A stretch of 64,000 nt of DNA, from positions 1 to 64,000 of the forward strand of contig KI259862.1 of assembly GCA_000467935.1 (NCBI GenBank), read 5' to 3'. The notes below the pieces were generated by a model. It was not told the DNA's origin. It ran no database searches and was given only the letters and a program-made list of their open reading frames with translations. A program made the position numbers and the translations under genes. The number at the start of each line of letters is the position of its first letter. The first letter of the stretch is position 1. The DNA comes from Peptostreptococcaceae bacterium oral taxon 113 str. W5053 (lineage in GTDB: Bacteria > Bacillota > Clostridia > Tissierellales > Peptoniphilaceae). Shown here one piece after another: positions 8,683 through 18,400 of this stretch.

Positions 8683-8959
8683 GGTGTAAGGGATGAGGAT
8701 CATAGGCGGAGATGTGACCGGGATAAAAGGGATAAAATACTCAAGGGGGACAATGAAGATTTGTTGAGCGTAGGCGGCGTGGAAGAAGTTTTTCATCAGG
8801 CAGCCGGGTCAAGATTTTTGGATTGATAGAGAACGCTTGGAGTGTCCCAATATCCCGTCGATAAAGCGACAAGGGGGATAGCGGTAAAAATGTGTCGCCC
8901 TTATGCAAAAATTTTAGAGATTCGTTTTATATGTTTTTAGAAAAAGGTGTTGGAAATCT
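8683..8959. other. 277-bp region without an intact gene
   Basis: Short stop-free stretches occur (for example one encoding 'KKFFIRQPGQDFWIDRE' near 8785-8830), interrupted by TGA and TAG codons. It may be a worn-out gene fragment, but no family can be named. Confidence 0.3.
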
Positions 8960-9562
8960 ATGAAAATGAACTTTCAAAATAAGACTTTGCAAATTTATTT
9001 GGTTCGTCACGGTGAATCGTGGGGAAACAAAAAGCAAGTTGTCTATGGAAATACAGATTATACTTTGACGGATTTGGGGATCAAGCAAGCGGAAAAGGTG
9101 GCTAAAAAATTGTCGATTGTTCCCTTTCATTGTTGTTATACAAGTACGCTTCAAAGAGCGTATCGCACGGCAAAAATTGCCTTGGACGGGCGAGATGTGC
9201 CCATTATTCAAAATGAAAATTTAAATGAACAATTTTTCGGAATTTATGAAAATCAAAAAATTTCTTTTGAACCGCAAGGGGATTGTTTTGAAACGGCGGT
9301 GAATCGTTTTGTGCGGGGCCCCATTCCCGAGGGAGAACTTTTTGAACAAATGGCAGAGCGTGTGATTGACTTTGTACAGAATATTTTAAGAGAAGGAGAA
9401 AACAATCTCATCGTTGGCCATAACGGTCCTTTAGGGGTATTGACGGCAGCTATTTTAGGATTTTCTTTGGATGAAGCCCATCGATTTTCTTATCGACAGG
9501 GATGTTTTTCACTTATTGAAATCAGTCACGGGTATCCGAAGTTACGGTTTTTCAATAAATAA
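8960..9562 (+). CDS. Histidine phosphatase family protein (phosphoglycerate mutase-like)
   Basis: A 200-residue phosphatase of the cobC/gpmB-like branch. The catalytic 'LVRHGES' places Arg16, His17 and Gly18 at the active site; the second histidine is in 'LIVGHNGPLG' near residue 154, and the proton donor is probably in 'NEQFFG'. Substrates in this superfamily vary from sugar phosphates to adenosylcobalamin phosphate, so no specific reaction is assigned. A modest AAAGGTG ribosome site precedes the ATG. The gene converges on the ClC gene. Confidence 0.82.
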   Translation: MKMNFQNKTLQIYLVRHGESWGNKKQVVYGNTDYTLTDLGIKQAEKVAKKLSIVPFHCCYTSTLQRAYRTAKIALDGRDVPIIQNENLNEQFFGIYENQKISFEPQGDCFETAVNRFVRGPIPEGELFEQMAERVIDFVQNILREGENNLIVGHNGPLGVLTAAILGFSLDEAHRFSYRQGCFSLIEISHGYPKLRFFNK

Positions 9563-9652
9563 AAAAGAAGCGAAAAGTGAAACTGTAAGAAAAAAGCAGA
9601 CATATTTTTACATATCCGCTTTCATCTTGCAAGTTCAGAAAAGCTTCTTTTT
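9560..9652. terminator. Shared convergent terminator region
   Basis: AAAAAAGAAGC near 9560-9570 is complementary to GCTTCTTTTTT at 9642-9652, so transcripts from both converging genes can form a long hairpin ending in U residues. It fills nearly all the space between the histidine phosphatase and ClC genes. Confidence 0.55.
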
Positions 9653-10924
9653 TTAATGTTCCGGATAGTTGCCTATGGTATGAAGGATAATCAATCGGCT
9701 GACCAAAGGGGCAAGAACGGACAGGATACCCAAGGGCAAAAGCATGATGAAGCTGCCGGTCATTTCCATAACTAAAAGGATGGCACTTAAAGGCGCCCGC
9801 ACGACGGAGGCAAAAATTCCCGCCATGGAAAGCAAAGTTAAAAACATTAGAGCTTCCGGAGAGCAAAGACCCAAACCGATACTCACTTGTCCAAAGATAT
9901 TGCCCAAGAGGCTTCCCAAGACTAAAACGGGAAAGAAAACACCGCCGGGAAGCTCGCTGGCACAGCAATAGAGCATTAAGAGATAATTGGCAAAAAATAA
10001 AAAGAGCAGATGTCCGATGGAGGGGTTTTGTCCCATGGGATAAAAAATTAAGTGTTGTCCCGAGGAAAACAGCTCGGGATAAACAATGCAAATCAATCCG
10101 CTAAGGAGTAGCGGTAAAATGTGCTTCACCGTTGAGGGAAGAGGAATGCCTTTGACAAATTTTCGCATAGAGGGCAGAAGAATATGAAACAGACTTCCGC
10201 CGATGCCGATGAAAACAGACAGGAAGAGCAGCAGCCAGTACTCTTTTAACGCTAATACTTGAATATTTTGTATAAATACCACAGGATTCGTGTTGAAGAT
10301 ATGACTGATCAAATAGTCGGACATGAAGGCGGAGAGCATAATGGGGATTAGATTTTTTTTGGAAAAATTCTCTCGCACCACTTCCAAAGCATAGACGATA
10401 CCGGTTAAGGGAGCGTGAAAGGCAGCGGCTAAACCTGCACTGATACCTGCGGTGATCAAACGTCTTTGTTCGCTCCAGGGGCGGTGAAAGATTTCGCCTA
10501 TTGCTTGTCCGGCAAAGGCTCCCATTTGGACGGAAGGACCTTCCAAACCCATGGTGACGCCGGAACCTAAAGTGAGAACGGCACCGAAAAATTTATAGGG
10601 CAGAATACTTTTCCATTTGCCTTTTAGACGATCATCCAAATCCGAATTGACCGACGGGATGACGTTTCCTCCGATGAACGGTTCTTTTTTTATAAAAAAG
10701 TGAATCAATAGGCCCATAACAAAGAGCAGCACAAATACTTCTATGTATCGGACGGATGCGTTTTTTCCGCTTAATAATAAATGCTCAATAAAATGTAATA
10801 GAGAATGAACCAGGTATCGAGTAAGTGCAATAATTCCTCCCGATACAATACCGACAATGATGCTGTAAAAGACTAAATACTCTCCTTTGTTGGAACTTTT
10901 TTGCTGTTTTGAATTTGTTTTCAT
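9653..10924 (-). CDS. ClC-family chloride channel/transporter
   Basis: A 423-residue ClC membrane protein with about ten or more hydrophobic segments. The gating glutamate is Glu128 in 'GLEGPSVQMG' (residues 126-135). The first filter motif is altered to 'GGNVIPS' (85-91) in place of GSGIP, and a later filter segment reads 'PGGVFFPVLVLGSLLG'. At the position of the internal proton glutamate of E. coli ClC (Glu203), this protein has Val182 ('YALEVVRENF'), as in ClC channels. The start has a complementary GGAGG at 10930-10934. It transports chloride or a related anion; whether as a channel or an exchanger is not settled. Confidence 0.87.
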   Translation of the reverse strand: MKTNSKQQKSSNKGEYLVFYSIIVGIVSGGIIALTRYLVHSLLHFIEHLLLSGKNASVRYIEVFVLLFVMGLLIHFFIKKEPFIGGNVIPSVNSDLDDRLKGKWKSILPYKFFGAVLTLGSGVTMGLEGPSVQMGAFAGQAIGEIFHRPWSEQRRLITAGISAGLAAAFHAPLTGIVYALEVVRENFSKKNLIPIMLSAFMSDYLISHIFNTNPVVFIQNIQVLALKEYWLLLFLSVFIGIGGSLFHILLPSMRKFVKGIPLPSTVKHILPLLLSGLICIVYPELFSSGQHLIFYPMGQNPSIGHLLFLFFANYLLMLYCCASELPGGVFFPVLVLGSLLGNIFGQVSIGLGLCSPEALMFLTLLSMAGIFASVVRAPLSAILLVMEMTGSFIMLLPLGILSVLAPLVSRLIILHTIGNYPEH

Positions 10925-11012
10925 AATAGCCTCCCTTGCGGAAAATTGTATAAAAAAGAAGGGAAAAAGTAAAGAACATTAAAGAAGAAAAGAAAGTTTT
11001 TATAAAAAAACT

Positions 11013-11041
11013 TTTACTTTTCAACAGAAAAAGAGTATAAT
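11013..11041 (+). promoter_or_regulatory. Promoter of rpsD
   Basis: TTTACT at 11013-11018 and a perfect TATAAT at 11036-11041 are 17 bases apart. Transcription would start near 11048, leaving a leader of about 110 bases before rpsD. Confidence 0.65.
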
Positions 11042-11081
11042 GTCTAAGTATCTTGCTTTAAGGTTTTTCATATGCTCAAAA

Positions 11082-11133
11082 TGATCCCCAGTGAAGAATC
11101 GAAAGCGGCTGAAAAAGTTAGATATAAGGATCA
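11082..11133 (+). promoter_or_regulatory. Possible S4 autoregulatory leader of rpsD
   Basis: In the untranslated leader, TGATCC at 11082-11087 can pair with GGATCA at 11128-11133, closing a structured region just upstream of the AAGGAGG at 11143-11149. Ribosomal protein S4 represses its own mRNA in several Bacillota. A match to the known S4 leader was not computed, so this remains tentative. Confidence 0.3.
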
Positions 11134-11157
11134 ATAAAATTTAAGGAGGCAACACAA

Positions 11158-11754
11158 ATGGCAAGACCAATGGGACCAAGATTTAAACAGTCTAGGAGAT
11201 TTGGCGTTAATATTTTCGGACATCCAAAAGAATTAAAAAGAGGACCGAAAACGAACCAAAAACTTTCCGAATACGGAAAACAATTATTGGAAAAACAAAA
11301 ATTAAAGGCATATTACGGATTGAGTGAAAAACAAATGCGTAAATACATGGTTCAAGCAATCAAAGAATCCAGAAAGTCCGATCGTATCACCGGTGATATC
11401 TTGGTAAGTTTGATTGAAAGACGTTTGGACAATATGGTTTATCGTTTAGGTTTTGCGAAATCTCTTCGTCAAGCAAGACAAATGGTTGTTCACGGACACA
11501 TTCGTGTGAATGGCAATAAAGTGGATATTCCGTCCTATATCGTGTCTGTTGGAGATGAAATCTCTCTTCGTGAACGTTCCAGATCTGTAGATCTTTTCAA
11601 AGATAATATTGCAAGCACGATGATTACCCTTCCATATCTTACAAGAGATGACGAAAAAATGAGCGGAAGACTTGCAGAAATGCCGGAAAGAGATCGTATT
11701 CCGGTAGAAGTTGTGGATTCTCTAATCGTAGAGTTCTACTCCAAGAGTTTATAA
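11158..11754 (+). CDS. rpsD: 30S ribosomal protein S4
   Basis: A 198-residue primary 16S rRNA-binding protein that nucleates assembly of the small subunit. The S4 RNA-binding domain is clear at about residues 87-150 ('ERRLDNMVYRLGFAKSLRQA', then 'VVHGHIRVNGNKVDIPSY'). The N-terminal segment has no zinc-binding cysteines, so it is the zinc-independent form. AAGGAGG lies eight bases before the ATG. The gene stands alone with its own promoter and terminator, as is usual for rpsD in Bacillota. Confidence 0.97.
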   Translation: MARPMGPRFKQSRRFGVNIFGHPKELKRGPKTNQKLSEYGKQLLEKQKLKAYYGLSEKQMRKYMVQAIKESRKSDRITGDILVSLIERRLDNMVYRLGFAKSLRQARQMVVHGHIRVNGNKVDIPSYIVSVGDEISLRERSRSVDLFKDNIASTMITLPYLTRDDEKMSGRLAEMPERDRIPVEVVDSLIVEFYSKSL

Positions 11755-11767
11755 TTTAAATAAAAAG

Positions 11768-11799
11768 CGACTTGAGTGTTTTTTCTCAAGTCGTTTTTT
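11768..11799 (+). terminator. Terminator of rpsD
   Basis: CGACTTGAG at 11768-11776 pairs perfectly with CTCAAGTCG at 11785-11793, followed by six T residues. Confidence 0.85.
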
Positions 11800-12438
11800 G
11801 ATTAAAAGATGATCTCTGATTTCAGAGCTCATTTTTCATTTTTAGGCGATATAACATTTTTTTATTGTCGTTTTATTCTTTATTGTCGAAGTAATATTCT
11901 TAGGAAGAATACTTAATCACTATTTATATAAAAGAAGTTTCGCTGATTTTTTTATTGAAGAAATTGAGCGAAATAAGGGAATTGTGAGAAACTAGAGGAA
12001 AACAATGGTCTTGTATGAAAGACTGAGCCGAAAAGACGGTAAAATCTTGTGAGGAAGAAGGACATTTACAAGCGAGAAATCATTAAAAGTATAGAGAAAA
12101 AACACGAAAGTTATTACAACAATATAGTGAAGACAAGCGTGAACTTTAAAAATTCAAATCAGCTTGTATCAGAGTATTTTTCGAGTGTAGCATAGTCTTG
12201 ATATTTAGAAATATGTTACACTTTGTGTGCATTTTATGATATACTTATTAAAAATAGGTTTGTTATGTGTTTCACTATGTCTTTCAAGAATTTTGGTAGA
12301 TGTTGAGTACATTTTGTTTATCGGTTTTATCTGCAAATTAAAGTTTCATATGATGGACATTTAAGATCTAATATTTTCACAATTAAGATAACAAACTTTG
12401 AAAAAAGGTCGAGGAAGGGGAAGGGGAAGAGGAAGCTA
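11800..12438. other. 640-bp spacer before the surface protein gene
   Basis: No convincing gene. A weak hairpin (CTCTG/CAGAG, 11814-11827) with a T-rich tail follows the rpsD terminator. A GTG-initiated 48-codon frame at 12049-12195 has a plausible charged helix ('IYKREIIKSIEKKHES') but no recognisable family, and could be a gene remnant. The end of the region carries the promoter and leader of the LPXTG gene. Confidence 0.4.
12216..12245 (+). promoter_or_regulatory. Possible promoter of the LPXTG surface protein gene
   Basis: TTACAC at 12216-12221 and TATACT at 12240-12245 are 18 bases apart. A leader of nearly 190 bases would follow. The match is moderate. Confidence 0.35.
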
Positions 12439-15400
12439 ATGAACAAGAGGACAGTATTACAAAAATTAACAGCTTTTTTCTTAGTTTTTATAATGCTTTT
12501 AGGAGTGATTATTCCAAACGGTATTGTCTTTGCAGATGGCGAACCGGTTGAAGCTACAATTACAGGGTTCGAGATAACAGATGAGGACGGCAATATTCCG
12601 ACGGAGGGATATTCAACGGAATCAATTTTTAAGCTTCAGTACGAATGGAATGCACGGAATAACGAAAGTAAATTATATGAAGGAAACTATTTTGACCTGA
12701 ACTTGCCGGAACAGTTCGATTTTTCAAGGGAAAGTTCGGAAGGCTCTTTTAATATCGAAACTTCAAATGGAGAAGTAGTGGCAAAAGCTGTCGTTACAGC
12801 AAAAAAATCCGGAGGCGGAAAAGTAAGAATCACTTTCACGGATTATGTCAATGGCAAAAATGATGTAAATTGGAACGTATCATTAAATGCGAAATGGAAT
12901 GTAGAAGCATACTCCGTTGAAAAGGAAACGGAATATGAAATCAACTCTGCTTCATTTACGAAAAAAATAATTATAAAGTCGGAAAAACACGTTGAGGAGA
13001 AAATTACGTATAGAGAGAGTGGTAGCGAACTGTTTTCAGGCAAAGGAATTTCTATGGGAAACGGTAAACTTTTGGTATATGATGACAACCATAAGATTAA
13101 CGATGTATCAAACGGTGACGGAACATCAATAAACACATATAATTTGGCAACGATGACAGATACATTGTTTACTATAAATTACAAGCCTTTTTTCCGTGTG
13201 AAGGATGATGGAAGCAATGAGTTTGGCGACCAAAAAATTGTGGTGGATATACCGTCTTACGGATTCAAGCTTGCCAACCCCGGTGCTGAAGGAATGCAGT
13301 TTGAAAAAATTACTATGCTTGATGCAAAGGGGAATGTAATTCCATTGGATCCTGTATCCCAAAAGAATTATGATAAAGTTGTAAAAATCATATATGATAT
13401 AAATGATCAGTTCCTCGGATCTTTAGGGGGGAGCGCAAGCTTGGTTTTTAATATCGCTTTTAACAGACGCAGTTTGACAGCTGAAGAATGTAAAAAGTGG
13501 ATTGATGAAGGAAAGCTTGAAACGAAACTTAATGTTGCTGCCTGTGAGGGAGAAAACAACACACCGATTAACAGTACCGGAAGTCCATCCGAATATAAAT
13601 GGAGAATGTCTCCGATGAATTATGATGATGCTAAAACAACTGTAGTAGGAGATCGTCATTTAAATGCAAGTAGCATGGCAAAGATAACAAATTCCGGATT
13701 TGTAAAATTTTATGATTCCGATCCTGCAAGCGGTCCGTTTACAGGTAACAGGGATTACTATTACTATAAGCAAGGAACAATCCATGATGGAAACACTCCA
13801 CTAATGAGTTTAAAGCACATCAAGCTTTACGTTCCGAAAACGGCAAATGCTGAAGGAAATTTTGTTTTACAAAAATTACAAATCAGAAATGGATTATATG
13901 ATTTAGATCTTGCTTATTATGTTAAAGTCAGCGAAATAAAGAATGATGGAGACGGTAAGGGAAACTATTATATTCTGACTCCAAGAAAGCCCATGTATAA
14001 TAACGGAAGTGATCATAAATGGACTGAAGTTTTTTTAAACGGATTTTCACCTGTATGGCAAGTTCCGGATGGAATAGAAGATATTGGTTCCGACGCCTTA
14101 TATGAAGCAACAACACCCGAATTTGTTTTTGAGACTCCTAATGGTACAGATGGTAAAAAGGAAGTTGTTATCAGTGAAAATAATCAAGGTGTAAAGATAA
14201 AAACCATGAAGGGTCATACTGTAGACGGATATGAGATTCATACTTTTGCAGGGCCTGGATATCAACTGTATAAAAATGCCGGAGGTTTTTATACATCAAA
14301 TGCAGTGTCTCCGGACGCAAATTATACAGAAGTTGGTTATACACGTTTAAGTAACGAATATTATATTCTAAAGGATGCAAATGGAGAATGGAATGAGTAT
14401 TTTCCAAAGAATAAGACCGGAGCTACAGTTGAAACTTATGAATTTCCGGAAGAAATTCAACCAAGTGCATGGAAAGGAACTGCACAAACATGGAATACTG
14501 ATTTTTATAAAGTAGCAAAAGTTATCTATACGACTGCAGATGGTAATGAACATACAGTAGATGTAAATTCACCGGTTCATTTAGCAAATAAAGTTCATAA
14601 TTTTCCTGAAGTTAAATTTGATACTTCCGGTGGAAGAGTAACCAAGGTTGAGGTTCATTGGGAGTATTTAAACAATGATATGTTTAATGCAAGTACACAT
14701 TTTGCGGGAAAGTATAATGCTAATACGCGTAGACTTTCATATGCTCAAAGTAAATTTGATTATTATGTGACATCTACGGCTACAGGACACTTGCAGGTGA
14801 AATATTTTGCAAAATCAACGGATCCAACGGCTGATGGAAATGACAATTTTGATTATGAGGCGAATAAGGCGGTAAAAAATCCTGTGAATAATCTGAGCGG
14901 TAAAGCAAAGGATGATTTTTTTTGGACTACCGTAACACAAAAAAAATGTACACCATTGCAGGCGGAAAGTACAGAGGATAGATTAAAAGAAAATGTACTG
15001 TATCCGAACCAAGCGGAAAACGGAACTTTTTATGATACTTGGATGCTGTTTTTTAATTATGGAGTGAAGAAGGAGTTTTCTCCTGTGGCGAAAAATCCGA
15101 GAATTGATTTGACAGTAGGAACTTTGAATCTTAAGGGATTGGAGACTAAAGCTGACAAAACAGGACTTATGACCGGAAAATTTACGGGAACGAAAGCCTT
15201 AAGCGGATGGAAAATTATCTATAAAACTGCCGATAATATGTCTGGAACGGAAAGTGCAGAAAAAGTATATAATATTGGAAATATTGATGATGGAACAAAA
15301 ATAGATCTTGGCATTGACAGATCTATTGAACATTTGTCAAGTATTGTCCTAAGCTATGATGGAGTATACAATATTGAACCCTTTGCGGATAAAAAAACAG

Positions 15401-18400
15401 GAAAGGCTGTATTATTTTCCAATATCGAATATGAACTTAGAAATACGGACTTTAAGGGGAACCCATTGACTATAGAAAAGGAAAAGGGTGCTTGGTATGG
15501 TCCCAATTACTTTATTCAAAATTTAGAAGGTAAATATTATAATGATAATTGCAGCGACCCTAACCATATTCATAATGCAGGCAAGGGACAGGCCTTTGGC
15601 GGTAGAGGATGGAATAATGTAAAATTACCGCAACGCTACGGACTTTTGACAAGAACCTATATTGTTACCAATAAGACTGCGGACAATATTATTTCAAATA
15701 CCGGTGACGATACGATAAATTCCATTTCACAGACCGGAACAAGTATGCAAAAAGTTAGATTTAATACAAAGGCTTACGCCTATGCGATGAATTCCGATAT
15801 GCCGGAATCGGGCAAGATGCCTTACGGAATTCCTGAATCTGCCTATGTAGAAATCACAGATAAACAATTTGCCGCCGATGTGGACAAGTGTAAGTTTTTA
15901 GGATATGACAATGCATCCGGCAATGTAAAAATTCGGCAGATTAAGGATGCTGACGGCAGAGTATGGGTTAAAATGTCAATCACGGACGCGGGAATACAGG
16001 CTCTGAACAGGCAAATTCGAGAAATCACAAAAAATAAGCAATATTCATATTATTATTACTATAATGATACTGTACTTAAGTTTATGGAAGATCCGGTTGT
16101 AATCGCACTGAAGAGTTTCAGATATACGAGTGTTACATCTCCGGGAGAAAATGAGCATTATCCATATGGAATGGTTTATTATGATATGAGTAAACTTGAG
16201 AGCAAGCTGGATGGCAGCAAGAAAGAATACTACAGTCATGCAAAAATTGAAGGAGATTTGTTTAAACTTCCTGAAAATGCAGCAAAGGCACTTGATGCCA
16301 CGAAGGAAAAGAAACTGTTTGGAGTAGATTTGAGTAAGGTGCAGGTAATTGTATCTAAGAATACAGCGGTAGGTTCAAATATATTCCCCGGAAAATATGA
16401 AAATATTGTCTATGGAACAGCGGGAAGTAAATTTCCTACACAGAAATTCTATGCGGATGAGAGAGATAATCTGCGTGGAGATTTCTTTGTTCAGGCTTCG
16501 GATTCCGATAGATTGAAGGAATATAAGGCGATTATTGAAATTCCTAAAAAGAACAAATCGGTGTCATATACTCATCAAAATGCAACGGTTCAAACGTCGA
16601 AAACTGAGTTTAATATGTACCTGACAGGTGAAGCAATTGTAACGGGAGATAGTCGCCCGGGCAAACAGGAGTTCAGTTACAGTATGGACGGTGGAAACAC
16701 ATTCGTTTCAGCAGAAAACATAACGGATTGGTCACAAGTAACTCATGTTAAGTTTGATTTAGGTGAGCTTCCCAAGGGCAGTCAGGTAAATATTAAACTG
16801 CCGCTTAAAACCGATGCGAAAACGACAACTGATGAGCTTGAAGCATATATAGGCGGAAGCTTTGAAACAACGGACTATACAGGATATAAGGTGAGCGGAT
16901 ATATCAATCCTGCAAAATATGTGTATGAAAATTTTTCTATTATTTCATCGGATGTATGGTGGGATAAAAATGAAAACGGAAAACTTGAGGACGGAGAAAA
17001 AAAAGCAAGTGGTGTTAAGCTTGAGCTATATTCTCCTGATCATGATGTAACGATTAACAATAAACTGATTCCTGCTAATACTTTGATTCACAGTACAACG
17101 ACCAACGATAATGGAGAGTATGCATTAAAGAGTTATATGTCTGATGAAGGTCAGTGGATAAAAGTCGTTATGCCGAATGATGAAATAAAGCTTACCTTGA
17201 AAGCAAAGGATTCGGATATGCCGGAACACAAAAATTCCGATTTTGACAGAACAAGCTATAGAACGCCTGCATTACCAGAATTAGCAAGAGAAAAATCGTT
17301 TGATTTTATCGGTTGTGGACTTATTCGTCCTCCTAAGCTAAAAACGGAAACCGTTAAGCTTCATGTTGGAGAAGAGTCAGGGGGAGCAGCAGCTAAAGCA
17401 CTTGCTACGAGTGATCATCCTACTGAAAAACCCGTATTAAAGTACCTTGCGATGAGTGATAGTGTAGCAGATGTTGATGATAGCGGTAGAGTAAAGGGAA
17501 AGACTACAGGAAAAATCCAAGCTGAAGTGACAACAACCAATACATTAGCGGGTGGCGATCAAGCAATACCTGAAGATACGGTAAAAGGAAAGTACGACAT
17601 TATCGTTTATGGAAAGGTCATTTACAATAAAAATCATACCGAGGTAACGGGAGAGGAACCCAAAGATAATACCGAATACTATCCATCAGTAAAAACTGAC
17701 GGAAGTGATGCCGATACGGATAAAGTGACTGTTTTCGATGCAGGTACGATGAAAAGATCCGGATATCTCTTTAAAGGATGGAATACACAGGCAGACGGTA
17801 AAGGTATCATGTATGCCAAAGGCGATGCCTTTAAGACAGGAAGTCTTGATAAAGATATAGAGCTATATGCAATCTGGTCTTTGATTTGGACACCAATGGA
17901 AATTCCAACAAGAGATGTCAAGGTAACAAAGGAATGGAAGGGATCGGACGGGAATAGTATAGAGGCGCCTGTTGATAAGATTGAAGTGGAGTTATACAAA
18001 GACGGAACAGCCACAGGCAAGAAAAAGGAGCTTACAAAGGATAACAACTGGACCGGAGAGTTCAAGGATCTTGAAGTTGCAGACAGTCTGGGAAGTACTA
18101 ATTACCACCAATACACAATTAAAGAAGTTGGCGAAACAACAGGTTCTATAAAGTTCGACAGTACGTGGTTTAAGGTAAGTTATACCGGAACTATGAAAGA
18201 CGGATTTATCATCACTAATCAAAAAGAAAAACCATGGACACCGATGGAACCTCCAATTAGAGAAATCAAAGTAACAAAGCTATGGAAAAACCATAGTGGA
18301 AGTATGCTCACTCCACCAACGGATAAAATCACTGTAGAGCTATATAAAGACGGCAATCCGACGGGAAAAACTTTTGAATTGAATGTAAGCAATAACTGGA

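Noticed and set aside
8694..8760. RsmD-like N-terminus ('MRIIGG') in the spacer after the HD gene
   Set aside because: Only six residues agree and stops follow at once; too weak to name a gene.
9552..10091. Minus-strand 179-codon ORF in another frame at the 3' end of the ClC gene
   Set aside because: It lies within the clear ClC frame and has no family features.
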